Of a stretch of DNA of 64,000 bases, positions 11,890 to 22,980 are shown one piece after another; the first letter of the stretch is position 1; each line of letters begins with the position of its first letter. The position numbers and the translations under genes are program-made. The notes beneath the pieces are model-generated. The model did not search any database, was not told the DNA's origin, and worked only from the letters and a program-made list of their open reading frames with translations. This DNA is from Amoebophrya sp. A120 (Eukaryota; Sar; Dinophyceae; Syndiniales; Amoebophryaceae), in the NCBI GenBank assembly GCA_905178155.1, contig CAJINV010000001.1:2125572-2189571 (forward strand), read 5' to 3'.

Positions 11890-14800
11890 TTACTTCAAGG
11901 ATCTTAAATGTTGACCAGCAGCAAAATAGTATCGGATTGCGCCGAGGATTTGTCGACCGGTCTTGAGACCACGCAGCACGCGCAACACTCGCTCTACAAG
12001 ATACCAAGACAGGAGGAGTTTGAGCAGAAACACTGTAAACACGCGCATCCTGTTCGAGGGAGCAGCGCCGGTCAGGCCCGAGGACCAGGATCCGCCGTTG
12101 AAAGCAGCGAGCCCCAACTCTTGCAGGTCCGCAAAGGCCCCCCGTAGCACCCACCGCGTCCACCAGGCTCTCACTGGAGCCAAGTATCGAACCGTTTTCA
12201 GGAGCACCGGTGCGAGCTTCTTTAAAAAACCCGTGTCAAACGGCGGCTGAATCGGCGGCAGTAACTCCAACTGCTTCGGCAGCACTTGTCGGTAGCGGAA
12301 GAAGCTCCTTTTGTAGCTGAGCTCCTCAAATCCAAACCGTCCGTGCACGCGCCCGCACCCCGAACGCCGGATGCCGCCGAAGGGCAGATTTTCGTGACCG
12401 AAATAGAACAACGGCGCGTTCTGCATCATGGCGCCCGATTGATGCATTTGTTTTACCGCTGAAATCAGAGCTTCGTCGTAGCCAAACACGTATGTGTTGA
12501 GCGGACTGTCGTGGATCTGGTGGATCAGACCCGCAATCTCGGCGGAAAGCCGTTCCAGCCGGTCGGAGGCAGTCTCGACGGAATTCCGCTCCGTTTCCAA
12601 AGCTTGATCGGCCGAAAAATCGTCGTCGTAGAGGATAACCGGGAGCAACGGGCCAAAAATCTCGTCCTTCAAATATAGGGCTCCCAAGCGTTACATTCTC
12701 AACTGTGACATGAATTTGGCATGCAGAAGCACCATCCTCATCCACGCGATCAAGCTGCTTCGCATGACAAATTTGCCTAGGGCTAAACGGCAGCTAAATC
12801 TGTGCGGCATTTATAATGCTACAGGCGCAATCTCCCCCCTTTCACTTTTCCCATTCTTGCATCACAAATCCATGTATCAGTTGAGAATGTAACAGTTGAG
12901 AACGCCATATCAAAATCGGGTCCTCCATGCTGGGGCCGATCACGAGGTGGAAGGGAAAGTAGCAGCACGTTGGGTGGTAGAGCAGGGCGGGGGAAGTAGT
13001 GGAGCTGGTGTTGTTAGAAGCCGGAGGAGTACCACCTGCAGTTACAATTTCCTCTGCAGTCGTGGTTGGAATCACTATTGCGACTTTGCTTGCAGAAGTA
13101 CTTCTTGCCGACGCGGACGCGGCCACTTCCGTAGAAGCTTTGCTACTACTGGCTGTCGTTGCGGCCCCTGAGGCCGACGTGTTTGGGTGCAGCTGGACAG
13201 TGGTCGCGGATGTAGAGGCAACCGAGGACGCAGAGGACACTTGGAATGGCTGCTCTCCACCGCCTCCGAAGGAGGACAATGTCGCTTGGCTATTTTCCTT
13301 CGAGCTGTTTTTGCTGTTTTTGTTTTCCTTCGCAGAGGACAACTCCTGGGATAGCGGGTTATCCGTCTTCTCCGAAGGAGTACGACGCTGAGACAAGTCT
13401 ATAACCTTCCCCGTTGTTGTCTCCAACATCTTTTGCAGCCTCTTCTGATGGTCTGCGTTAATCACCCGGCCGTAACTGAGACTCGTGTCCAAACCGCTTT
13501 TGTTTAACATCTTGAGGTCTTTCGCAAAAAACTCGTTCTGCACAATGTCGGTTACACAGGCCACAAAGTCCTCCAGCAAAATATCCTGTGCAAAAGTATC
13601 GCACTCGTACTGCAGTCATGCATTACAAATCTTTTTCTTAGGGCAGATCCCCATTACAAACTTTATTTCTCATGCTGAGGAAATTTGTAATGCATTTATA
13701 CGAGTGTGATACTTTTGCAGTTCATACAAAATCTTCGGCAGCAAAACGTAGTCTGGCGCCATGCAGACCTGCCCGCAGTTCTGCAACTTTTGTTTCAACA
13801 TGCGCCGCAACAGCGCCTTGAATTTGTCGTCGTTCTTCGTTTTGTTGTTCTTGCTCCCCGCTGTTGCAGAACAATACACGTCCCCGTCAAAGAGCGCGTC
13901 GTGGAGGAAAATGGCGGGATTTTTTCCGCCCAACTCCAGCGTGACCGGGGTCAAATTGCTGCACACGTTGCTGTTAGACACGACTTTCCGCGCAACGGCT
14001 TCCGACCCGGTGAACAGGATGTGGTCGAAACGGTTGTACTGCAATAGCGCCTTATGCAATACAAACTTCCTGCACATGTACAAAATGCATCACAAATTTC
14101 ACGACGCTAGAGCATGCCACTTGTCATGCTGAATAGAATAGCGAGAAAGTTTTGTCATGCAGAAACCACATGTGTACTAGAAGTGTACAAGTACAACACG
14201 TACAGGAAATTATACCGTGGATATGCCTGCGTGAAGCTCGCATCCCCCTCGAACACCAGCACCGCCTCGGGGTCAACATATTCGGGCAGCACCCGCAGGA
14301 GGAAACTGCTGCTCTGGGCCGCGACTTCGGTTGGTTTCAGCACGCAGCAGTTCCCGCTCGCAATGGCGGTGATCAGACCGTCTAGTAAGAGGCAGATGGG
14401 GTAGTTCCAGGGGGCGATGACCAAAGCCACCCCCTTATCCTGAGTAAAAACGTACCCACACCAGAGTCAGGATGGGGATTTTGCACCACAAACCTAGGAG
14501 CTTTGTGAGTCACGCATGACAAGTTGCAGACCGTAAGGTAGTGCAAGTTAGCAAGTGCAGCCGCGTCACAGATTCATCTGCTCATGCTGTTCACAGCATC
14601 ACAAATTCCAAAACACGACTGCCAATGGCTCTCATGGGGATGCGCATTACAAGTCTTCCTGTCTTTGCAAATCTGCGTCACAACTCTGGTGTGGGTACGT
14701 TTTTACTCAGGATACCCCTTCGGCTCAAACTCGTACCAGGAATTGCCGAACCAATACTCAACTGGCGTTTGGACATGGAACGGTATCCTGGGTAAAAACG

Positions 14801-15405
14801 TCGCTCCCACCCCGTAGTCAAGTAGTTGGGAACTTAGCAACACAAATCCAGAAGTTTTGGGAGCCACGCATGCCAAGTTGCAGTCCGTAGTGTAGTGCAG
14901 GTTTAGGTTAGCAACGGAAATTGCATCACAAATCCATCTGCTCATTCTGTTTTCAGCATTACAAATGCCAAAACACGATTGAAAATGCCTCTATTGGGTC
15001 TGCGCATTACAAATGTTCAGTTCCTGTAATCGCAAATCTGCATGACAACTCTGGGTTGGAAATGTTTTTACATAGGATAACCGGCGCCATCCATTCATCC
15101 AATTCCGCGATGGCCTTGTTCAGAAAAAGCTGGACCGCGATGATTTCCCCCGTTAGCGCCTCCACGAAATGCCGCCCGTGGTCAAATTTCAAACAGGCGA
15201 CGATCTCTCGTTCCTGCTCGGTCAAAAAACGCTGGAGCTCCTTCAGTTGGGCGATCCGGTAGTCATACGACCGCGTTTTTCCGCTTCGGAACGTCTGGTG
15301 TAGGTCGGAAACCCGAGCTTCCATCCGTTTCGACTCGGATCGCTGTCGCAGCAGCTTGTGCGGCGACGGTGGCCCGTCCGAGTGGTTGTTCGGTGAGCTG
15401 CTCAT
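11890..15405 (-). CDS. Aldehyde dehydrogenase, class-3/fatty-aldehyde type, with C-terminal hydrophobic tail (787 aa)
   Basis: Six exons (15405-15080, 14778-14715, 14430-14224, 14047-13727, about 13576-12910, 12668-11890) separated by five introners. The spliced length is 788 codons including the stop. Conserved ALDH3 features appear in order: PVEYWFGNSWYEFEPKG, the NAD-site segment APWNYP, FTGSEAVARKV, the general-base Glu in LELGGKNPAIF (about residue 237), the catalytic Cys in NCGQVCMAPDYVL (about residue 294), DEIFGPLLPV and NLPFGGIRRSGCGRVHG. These enzymes oxidise fatty or aromatic aldehydes to acids with NAD(P)+. Two oddities stand out. A Ser/Thr/Ala-rich insertion of about 120 residues sits between GRVINADHQKRLQ and YFPFHLVIGPSMEDPI. 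A C-terminal extension of about 130 residues contains a hydrophobic stretch (VFTVFLLKLLLSWYLV), resembling the membrane tail of ALDH3A2-type enzymes. Every motif is intact, so the enzyme is probably active. Confidence 0.93.
12674..12909. mobile_element. Introner, single type (236 bp), in the aldehyde dehydrogenase
   Basis: Inverted GTTACATTCTCAACTG ends; perfect flanks TCAAA. Excision joins SMEDPIL to KDEIFGPLLPV. Confidence 0.9.
13582..13726. mobile_element. Introner, family C (145 bp), in the aldehyde dehydrogenase
   Basis: Ends TATCCTGTGCAAAAGTATCG and inverse; perfect flanks CAAAA. Sits just after the catalytic-Cys exon; excision gives YVLLPKILLEDF. Confidence 0.93.
14053..14223. mobile_element. 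Introner, family E (171 bp), in the aldehyde dehydrogenase
   Basis: Ends TATGCAAT...TTCCTG and inverse; flanks CGCCT/TGCCT (one mismatch). Same family as the element at 34009. Confidence 0.9.
14436..14714. mobile_element. Introner, family B (279 bp), in the aldehyde dehydrogenase
   Basis: Ends TATCCTGAGTAAAAACGTAC and inverse are nearly perfect; perfect flanks CCCCT. Excision joins WYEFEPKG to VALVIAPWNYP. Confidence 0.95.
14784..15079. mobile_element. Introner, family B (296 bp), in the aldehyde dehydrogenase
   Basis: Ends TATCCTGGGTAAAAACGT and inverse; flanks AACGG/ACCGG (one mismatch). Together with the element at 14436 it leaves an exon of only about 64 bp between them. Confidence 0.9.
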
Positions 15406-16465
15406 GATGTTGATGGCCGAGTCGTCGTGTCGAGGCAGGAGCGGAGGGAGTCAAGGTCTTGGTCAAGCGACGAGATGCAGCGACCTGGAGGTCGTGCAAG
15501 TACCGCCGTGGTCGCAGGAACGATTAAGAAGAAGGATCAGCGGTTGCGCGCCGGGCACGACCGTTTTCAATTTTTGACGCGGTTACGACCGTTTTGGCAG
15601 CATCACCGTACATTCGGTTCTTTGTTTTATTGCCAACCACTAAGTATGATTTTTTCACAAATGGCACTGGAAGACGAAGATATCAGGACGGTCATATCGG
15701 TGGCGCTGAAGTCCGAGATCTAGCATGTGATGAAACGAGGCTTCAACATACTCGAACAAAAGTGATGGTGATGGATCATGCATCATGTAATATTATACTT
15801 ACATAGGGGCGCCGGAGTACGATTCGGATCGGCTTCTGCACGAGGATATTAGCGATACCGCGGGGGAGTGTATTCTTTTTACAAAGTTGAAGGTCATGAT
15901 TAAACTAAAGTGCAGTGGGGGCACGATCCTTCAAGTGACACGAGACGGGGACGGGGTGGAGGGGAAGCTGCTAGAGGTAGAGAGGAAAGAGTGAGCACCA
16001 GCTGTTGCAGTTCCTGACATAAGTTCTTGCGCAATCAATCAAGACACTTTCGCTGGTTTGAATCTTTTCGAGATGTTGAACTGCTTTGAAGAAAGGATCT
16101 CAGAACTCATTGCGCACCGAATTATGCCTACCTTGGTTGCAACACGAGGGAGAGCTCTAGAACACTCATCTGCAAAAAAAAATGTCTACTCAATTCACCT
16201 TGTTGTTGTTCCTTTTCTTATTTACACCTCTTCATACAGAAAGTCAAAATTTTCACGCTTCAGTTCCTAACCACTAAGGAGAGTGATGATTTTTCGTGTC
16301 TTTCTCTTGTTGCGTCGCATTAACATGTCTGTATATAAAAGACGTTCGCGTTTCTTTTGTTCGCGCCACTCGTCCTCATACAGTTTCAATTTGTAGTTTT
16401 CACAATACAAAAGCAAATACTCACTCACAAACATCTACATCTTCGTCATTCGCAAATCAATAAAC
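15406..16465. other. Intergenic, about 1.1 kb
   Basis: Upstream of the aldehyde dehydrogenase and downstream of the EF-hand gene. No frame with coding character, no introner. Confidence 0.5.
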
Positions 16466-19400
16466 TCAGTAAACATTTAACAACGCTCGAAACTGACCCG
16501 GAAAGTCTTTCTCTTCGTTGCATTTCGACAATGCAATCCAATCCGCCGCCTCCGCTTCTGTCGTACGAAAATACAGCCGCTGCAACGCCTTCGAAAGCGT
16601 TTCTGGGTCGATATCGCTGTAGGAGTCTCCGGTTGTACGAACTACGCTGGAAGTAGGTGTCGCCGCAGCAGTGTTGTTTGATTTTACAGTAGTTGCGGCT
16701 TTCGTCCCAGGAGCTCCTCCTAGGATCGTACTCGCCGCGCTCGCTAGGTCCCGCGGCGCGGCGTGGTTGACCACGGGATCAAAAATCTCGTCCTATCAAC
16801 TGTAAAAATGTCTGGGTCTGGAAACTCGTGATGCTGGGTGGCGTTTGTTCATGATGAGGCTACAGATGCTGGCTCAGCATGACAAGTTTCTGAGCTCTTA
16901 GGTGTTGCCTATTCTGCATGACAAACTGCGCCTCTGCATCACAGAAAAACGGAGCTCTTGGGTAACGCGCATGACAGATTTAAGAGTCATGCCAGACAAG
17001 CATGACAAACATGAATTCTTCCAGACCCAGACATTTTTACAGTTGATACGTCCACAAATTTCCCTAATTCCCCCGGGGAAACAAACGAGTCGGCGCCGGA
17101 GAGATCCGCTACCAGCGCCTGGGCGTCCTCGACGGAGTAGCCTGCCAGGGCGAGCGGCTCAATCATCCACTCATGCACGTCGGAACCCGTGATCGCGTCT
17201 GTGTTGAAGGGATTTCTTTGATCAGATTCAGATCTTAGACCACATGTATCGTAAAATTATTCATCAATCCATGGAGAGACGGCCTCATCAACCTAACTGG
17301 TGAAAGTTGAAACTCAAACTATTGAGAAGATTTAAGTGCCATCTTTGTCCCGATCCATGGTTCGGAAGAGCGTGCTGTTGCACAAATCCCGAACCAAATC
17401 CGCAAACGGCGAAGGCTGGGGTTTACTTGGCGCGGATACAACGGCAGCAGTGGAGCTGACAGAGGCTTTGTTTTTTCCTAGGAGGTTGACGCTATTTTTC
17501 ACGTTCTGCCCTTGTTGTCCTTGTGCTGCAGACACTAGCTTGGTGGAGGTCGTCTTCGACGTGTTGCACCGATCATTCAAACCGCTTTCTGAGCCGGCTG
17601 GTGATTTCGCGTTTTCCACCGTGGTATCAACTGTGACGCTGGTCTTTACTCCCTTCTTTTGTTCCACTTCAACGCCGTACTTGTGCTCATCTTTCTTTTC
17701 ATCGCTGTTGACCTTCTCAAAGTCCAACTTCGAGACAGAATTCGCGAGTAACGAATTCGCCGAATTTCTGGCACTTACGCGCTTCACCTGTTCCTGCAAC
17801 GGCGTCTCACTAGTCGACTTCACCGAGCGCCGGCCTGTGCTGCTCAGTCGAGCGGAGTTCCGCCCTGCACTTCCCTTCGCGGCGCTACTTTCTTTCACGG
17901 AGATCCGCGCACTTTGTCGACCGCCGGGTTGAGCCGGCACGGCGTTCTCCTTTTCAGACTGGATGCTCTCAGTTGCACATGTTGCTGCTCCATCCCCTCC
18001 TAACTCCGCAGCGAGGTGGACTGGGGCATCACCACCAGCCTCGATGCTCTCGTCTTCCTTCAGAGTACTCAAATCCACTCGAGCGCTCAACCGCGAGGCG
18101 GGCATTGGAGGTTCCGGCGTCTTCACGCTTTTCCTCGGTACTGCACTGCTTGTGTGAGATGAAATCCGCGCTACGGGATTAAAGCTGCCCGTAGAAGTTC
18201 CTGCCAACTTCTTGGCACTGTGGCTTGCACTTTCTACTTCCGGTAGTTCTTTTGAAGCTGCTCCTGTCGACAAATGTCCCTCGGGAATGGCGGGCATAGC
18301 GGCTTTAACACCACTTGCAAAGAGTCGCGGGTTTTTCGGTGTCTGGGAGGATTTTGCTTGCTTCGCCTCCTCCTGTGCTGGACTGGCGGAAGAAACATCG
18401 ACGTAGTCGGGCTCATATGCACTGGAAAAGTATCGCACTCGTAGTAATGGCAGTCCTGCATTGCAAACCAGACTTTCTACCCGAAGTAGCATGACAAGTT
18501 GCATTTTTGTACTTGAGAGAATGTGCCATGCAATTTTTCACACTAGTACGATACTTTTGCAATGCATAGCTCAACGGCCTTCGACACACGGACCATGGCA
18601 GGCGGAATTGACTTTTTTTCTGGGCTATGATCATGCTCTCCTTTCTTCTTCGCAAGATCTTCCCCGTCGCCAACAGAAGACTCACCCGCGTTTTGTAGTC
18701 CCGTAGCTCCTCCTGCACCGCCCTCTCCTGAGCCTGGTTTGGCTGTACGACTAGAAGATTCGTCTGTAGCCGACGACAACGGATGCTGAAGCTCGTCTCC
18801 TGCACAGGGGGAAATATCCTCCTCTTCTTCCTCCACAACCGTTAAGAGGTCCAGTTTCGCCCGCTTGCTTTTTCGCGTGTCGAAAGCGGCTTTATTCATT
18901 CCACGACTATGCTGTCCCTTTTTCGTCTCGCTACCGCTGGTCTCCTCCTCGCCGAAGTCACTCAATGCTTCAGTAGGTGCAGTGAAAGCGCGTGCCAGGC
19001 CTGCGCGCTTCTTGTGACCAGGGGCCAGTTCCTGCGACGATAATTCCGCCTCCTCGTCCTCCTCATATTGGTCGATCGCCCCTAAGTCGTCCGTGGTCGC
19101 CGCACGCAGGATGTCCGACGCGGCTTTTTTCGGTGGCGGATCGGAGGAAACGCGGTTTTTGTCCTTCTGCTTCGCCGTAATCTTCTTGTTGAACAGGCGG
19201 ATGTGCTTTTGCACCATGGACATGCAAACCGTTTGGGACTTGCGCTTGTCGATGGCCGCGGCGTCCACCAGCGGAAGTCCCTCGGGGATCGAAGTGAGGG
19301 GGAGCTGCTGGTGGGTGGACGAGGGTGTAGTAGTTGTCGCGGTAGTGGTGGAGTTTTTCTTCGAGGACTTCCTTGTTTTCGCGGGTGTTAGTGCAGAGGA

Positions 19401-20601
19401 TCCACTTGACATTCTGGAAGATGAACTACGGGGAGCTGCCTCGTCGCCGACAACTACATCACCTGGGAAGAGTTTGATCTACTTTTGGCTCCGGCTGCTA
19501 CTGTCATGAGCAAGAGCATCACAGTTCCGTACGTCATGACTCACAAATAAATCGCTACATCGCCATAATTGCTCATTGTAGTCAGTATACAGTTGAAGCA
19601 AAATCTGTTCAGGAACCTGCTGTAGCAGGGCCCGCCACCCGCACTGTTGAGACCTGCTCCTCACCAGCCGGAACGGAGCCTGCAGTCGTACTAGGCACGA
19701 CTAGAGACGTGTTCCGCGCGTCAGCGATGTGACTCGGCTGCGTTGTTTCCCGTCCGTACAGCGCTGGGCCTGCCGCAAGTGAACCATCGACCCCGGAACC
19801 TGCACCACCTCGCGCGGCGCGCACATTTGAAAGCTGCGCCGAGCGCGTGGGGGTGGACCGTGAAGTAGTTCCGCCGCTTGTACTTTTCGCGCTGTTCAAA
19901 GTAGCTTTAGTTGTTTCGAGCGCAATTTCTCCTTGATCGTCTCTTGCGGCACCGCAAGTAGCCCCGGCTTCAGCCGTTACGACTTCTTGTACCTTGCTTC
20001 CCGTTTCGTCCTCCACGGCGGTCGACCTCGACTTTTCGTTCCGTCGGTCGCCTTCCTCGTCTTTTTTTTCTTTCGCGTCCAGCTGCTCGTCCATGGCGGA
20101 CGTGGATTTTCTTCCACTATTCCTTCCCTCGCTGTTTCTACTTTTACCAGATTGAGATTGCTTTTGCTTATCCGTTGCAGCCGAGCTGGAACTCGACACG
20201 GACTCCGTCCGGGTATTTTTTCCAACGCGCTGCAAAACCGCGACCTTGGCCCCGGTGGCGAACGTCGACCGTGCTGTGGAGGTTCGAGAGGGTGGACCAG
20301 CTCCCGCAATTGAAGACTTCTTTTGGTTTTGTTGACCACTCTGCTCTTCACCTCTTGTAGGACTAGGAGTTGGAACTGCCGCGGTACTAGACTTTTTCGT
20401 ACTTTTCTTCTGTGATTTCTTATTTGCGGGAAGACCAGCGGCTGCAGGTGGTGGAGGTGCTGCCACGACAACTTCGATTTCATCATCCTGTTCAGGTGGC
20501 CCACCAGGCGAAACCACAGAAAACTGCGTCGTCTCCCGCCCGCGGTTTTTTACCGCGACGGAGGGTCGCTGCGTCGATTCGCGTGCAGACGAGGGAGGCA
20601 T
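16466..20601 (-). CDS. Low-complexity protein with C-terminal EF-hand (1140 aa)
   Basis: ATG at 20601 in clean context. My exon model is 20601-19617, 19462-18569, 18410-17340, 17198-17049 and 16788-16466. It uses one GT-AG intron, one probable GC-AG intron (17199-17339) and two introners, and gives 1140 codons plus stop. Most of the protein is disordered: Ser/Thr/Lys/Ala-rich, with RxSxR-like patches such as GRNSARLSSTGRRS and acidic runs. Near the C-terminus the frame crosses the GC-AG intron inside an EF-hand loop, FRTMDRDKDDAITGSDV, which has acidic residues at positions 1, 3, 5 and 12 and Ile at position 8. A helical, possibly second degenerate EF-hand region follows (ALAGYSVEDAQALV, then SPGELGKFVDEIFDPVV). 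Calcium binding is inferred from the loop; position 6 is Asp instead of the usual Gly. No family recognised. Confidence 0.7.
16794..17048. mobile_element. Introner, family A (255 bp), in the EF-hand protein
   Basis: Ends TATCAACTGTAAAAATGTCT and exact inverse; perfect flanks CGTCC. Excision gives GKFVDEIFDPVV. A GT-AG cut here would add one codon without breaking the frame. Confidence 0.95.
18416..18568. mobile_element. Introner, family C (153 bp), in the EF-hand protein
   Basis: AAAAGTATCGCACTCGT and inverse near the ends; perfect flanks GCTCA. Excision gives VSKAVEPDYVDV. Confidence 0.93.
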
Positions 20602-21056
20602 GGTTTTTTACGGCTGGAGGTGGACTTTTACAACTCGAGTACTTACTTATCTGATTCCGACAGCACTGATATCTTGACATATATTTATAGTATCATTTTT
20701 GAGCTGCATGTACTATGCCTCCTCTCCGTCCCCCACGCTCGTTTCTTTGTTTTCGCTCAACACGTCATAATACGCCTACAACGCTCCTCTCCACATCTAC
20801 TTACAAGATTGATCATCCCCAGTCACCCGCCACTCATGCAGAGAGATGCCCTTTCCGCTGTTCCGCCCCGGGGGAGTGCGAACAAAAGTCACGCCGTTCA
20901 TTTTTATGTGCGAGTGATTCATTTCTTGAATTGTTCTGCGGCCGCTCGTTTCTTATTCAAAAATTCTACAGCACGCGATGTATTTCTGCCTTTCTTGTTC
21001 CGTGTTTCTTCACGCACTTGCACTATTACGCATTTCGTTCCGCATCTTGCGAGCAG
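20602..21056. other. Intergenic, 455 bp
   Basis: C/T-rich on the plus strand; nothing recognisable. Confidence 0.5.
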
Positions 21057-21455
21057 TCACCCGACCCCTGGAATTTCCAGTTCCAAGGGCACACCTTTGC
21101 GAAGAAAATGCACAACTCTCGACGGTTCCTCCGAAGTAGCTTCATCCCTTCGCCCGATTGCCTCACTGTACGCCTGTAGAGACGAAAACCCCAACACTCC
21201 CTCCAAAATGTCCCCCACCCGAAACCCCGCTTGGTGTCCCACGCAGCCGACGTCAACGCGGTCGACTCGTCCGGACTGTGCGTCCACCTGCATCCCGAAC
21301 AGCAGGTACTGCCGTACTTCACCTCCATGTTGATCTTCGCTAGCGTCTTGCTGCAAGTATCGCTTTTCGCTGTACGGGTCGAGGCAGACGCACCAAATTG
21401 GGAGGCCGGTGCTTGATTTCGAGCCCGGCCAGAGAAGCGACGAGGAGGAACCCAT
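21057..21455 (-). CDS. Small PDZ-like domain protein (132 aa)
   Basis: Single exon with ATG at 21455. The centre reads like a PDZ fold: a FGMQVD carboxylate-loop-like start, GRVDRVDVGCVGHQAGFRVGD, then a long insertion and VVHFLRKGVPLELEI as the last strand. The pattern of a strand, 'G..A...G...GD.I', then a terminal strand after a basic residue is typical of PDZ domains that bind C-terminal peptides. The N-terminus MGSSSSLL fits an N-myristoylation signal (Gly2, Ser6), suggesting membrane attachment. It lies about 560 bp from the next gene upstream and 455 bp from the next downstream. No introner. The domain call is moderate because the sequence is short and the carboxylate loop is not classical. 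Confidence 0.6.
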   Translation of the reverse strand: MGSSSSLLWPGSKSSTGLPIWCVCLDPYSEKRYLQQDASEDQHGGEVRQYLLFGMQVDAQSGRVDRVDVGCVGHQAGFRVGDILEGVLGFSSLQAYSEAIGRRDEATSEEPSRVVHFLRKGVPLELEIPGVG

Positions 21456-22014
21456 TTTTGTGATCTAATTCAAAAGGAACAGTCTTGCTTTGCGGTTCGC
21501 AACTCCGATCGAAGCAAGCTAGATTTCAGAAAAACTGACTGTGCAGTTAGAAGTATTCAGAACTGAGAAGCACCACACTCAGAAGGTGCAACTTTGAAAA
21601 ATACTCTCAAAGCCATTTCTGCTCGTACGCTCGTCCCAAGAAGAAACCAGGTCCCTGAGGCATCCGACACCCGCTGCCCGCTGCAATCACCACGTACTGG
21701 TACGACCACAAGCCCCTGCGTTCTGTCTGCAAGCAGACCCGCCAACACACAGAATATTTTTCTGGTTGAAGAGAGATCCGCATCAACGTGCGAAAAACTA
21801 ACACAGCACTGACTTCTCACTGGCTTCCTTTATTCAACCTCTGGCGCGCCGGGCCACTTCATATTGCGAATCTATCTTCGGGTGCATCTTTCGTTCCAAG
21901 CAGAAACCCGAGTGTGTTCGCGAGCCTGTGGCAACGCCTGCCATCAAGCGCATCGATCAACAGAGAAGAGTCACTAAAAAGTTAGTCCACGTTGTACCTA
22001 ACTCGATCATAACT
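21456..22014. other. Intergenic, about 560 bp
   Basis: An 87-codon frame at 21557-21820 on the minus strand has no recognisable feature. Otherwise empty. Confidence 0.4.
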
Positions 22015-22980
22015 TCAATGCGACAACAGAGTTCTCAATTTTTCCATTTTGTTCGTGACCGCCTGCATCGCCGTGTCCACGGACTGCTCCGCCTCCGCAA
22101 GTTCCCCGGTCGCAACCTTGTCCATTTCATTCGCTTTGCATTGAATCATCTTCACGTCTTCCTCGCTTAGACTCGGTTGTCCCGGTTCGTCGTTAGGATC
22201 CCCACCTCCAGAGGACGCTGCACTACCACCGCTACCTCCGCTTGATGTTCCGGAAAACAGCTGCGCCAACGTGTCTTTCGCTTGATCAATGAGTTTCTCC
22301 AGCCGTTCCGCGCGGACTACTTGCACCGATTTTTGATCCGAGCCTCCGTCCGTGCCGGCGTCTTCGTTCTCCGTGGGATTGTTGTTCGCCAAATTTGACC
22401 GGCCTTTATCGACGACATTCCCGGTTGCCGCGTCGAAAGCGGCGGCGTCGCCGGAGCCCGGTTTGGTTGGCAAACCACCACTGGCATCCGCGGGGTCGTC
22501 CTCTTGTTCCGTGGGTTTTGGATCAGGTGTGGTAGCCTGCTTTTCGCTGTCCGCGGATCCCTCCGCGTTCTCCTCTGCGGACTTCTCTTGGTCCTTCTCA
22601 GCCTCGTCGGAGGCTTGCTGCTCATCGCCGTTTTTGTTTTCCTCTTCTGCTCCGTCGGCGAAAAGCGTTCTTCGAGGTGGTTTTATGGTCGTGGCGCGCC
22701 GACGATCAAGTAGAACAGCACCGGAGTTGGACGGTTTCGACGAGAAATAAGAGTTGTCCTCGAAAAAGCTTGTTATGCTGGTTGAACGACTTACGTGAGC
22801 ATGGGCTGTTATGCTGGTTGAAAGACTTACGTGAGCACCATGGGCTCCTGGTCGTGATGTTGATGAGGATGAACACGACGAGGATCCAACCTGAAGTAGG
22901 ACATGATGTTGACCCGATTCTTCTGAAGTTGGCCCCTCAGTCGTAAAAGGATGAAGAAAGAGATCAGCCAGGCGACCCAT
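22015..22980 (-). CDS. Acidic low-complexity protein (321 aa), unrecognised
   Basis: Single exon, ATG at 22980 and stop at 22015. Residues about 110-190 are very rich in Glu, Asp, Lys and Pro, and residues 255-280 in Gly and Ser. The C-terminal 50 residues are helical (SLSEEDVKMIQCKANEMDKVA onwards) and may form a short coiled coil. Near the N-terminus a roughly 30-bp direct repeat (22771-22838) encodes two copies of a STSIT-His-Ala-His-Val-Ser-like unit. No signal peptide or transmembrane helix is evident. No family recognised; could be a scaffold or disordered regulator. Confidence 0.55.
   Translation of the reverse strand: MGRLADLFLHPFTTEGPTSEESGQHHVLLQVGSSSCSSSSTSRPGAHGAHVSLSTSITAHAHVSRSTSITSFFEDNSYFSSKPSNSGAVLLDRRRATTIKPPRRTLFADGAEEENKNGDEQQASDEAEKDQEKSAEENAEGSADSEKQATTPDPKPTEQEDDPADASGGLPTKPGSGDAAAFDAATGNVVDKGRSNLANNNPTENEDAGTDGGSDQKSVQVVRAERLEKLIDQAKDTLAQLFSGTSSGGSGGSAASSGGGDPNDEPGQPSLSEEDVKMIQCKANEMDKVATGELAEAEQSVDTAMQAVTNKMEKLRTLLSH
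22771..22838 (-). repeat. Two-copy direct repeat inside the acidic-protein gene
   Basis: The plus strand reads GTTATGCTGGTTGAA, then (C/A)GACTTACGTGAGCA, twice in close succession. Both copies are in frame, so the repeat duplicates about ten residues of the protein. Confidence 0.8.

Noticed and set aside
20620-21333. Plus-strand frame of 237 codons
   Set aside because: Overlaps the PDZ-like gene antisense and has no recognisable domain.
21557-21820. Minus-strand frame of 87 codons
   Set aside because: No motif and no clear start context; likely untranslated sequence between two genes.
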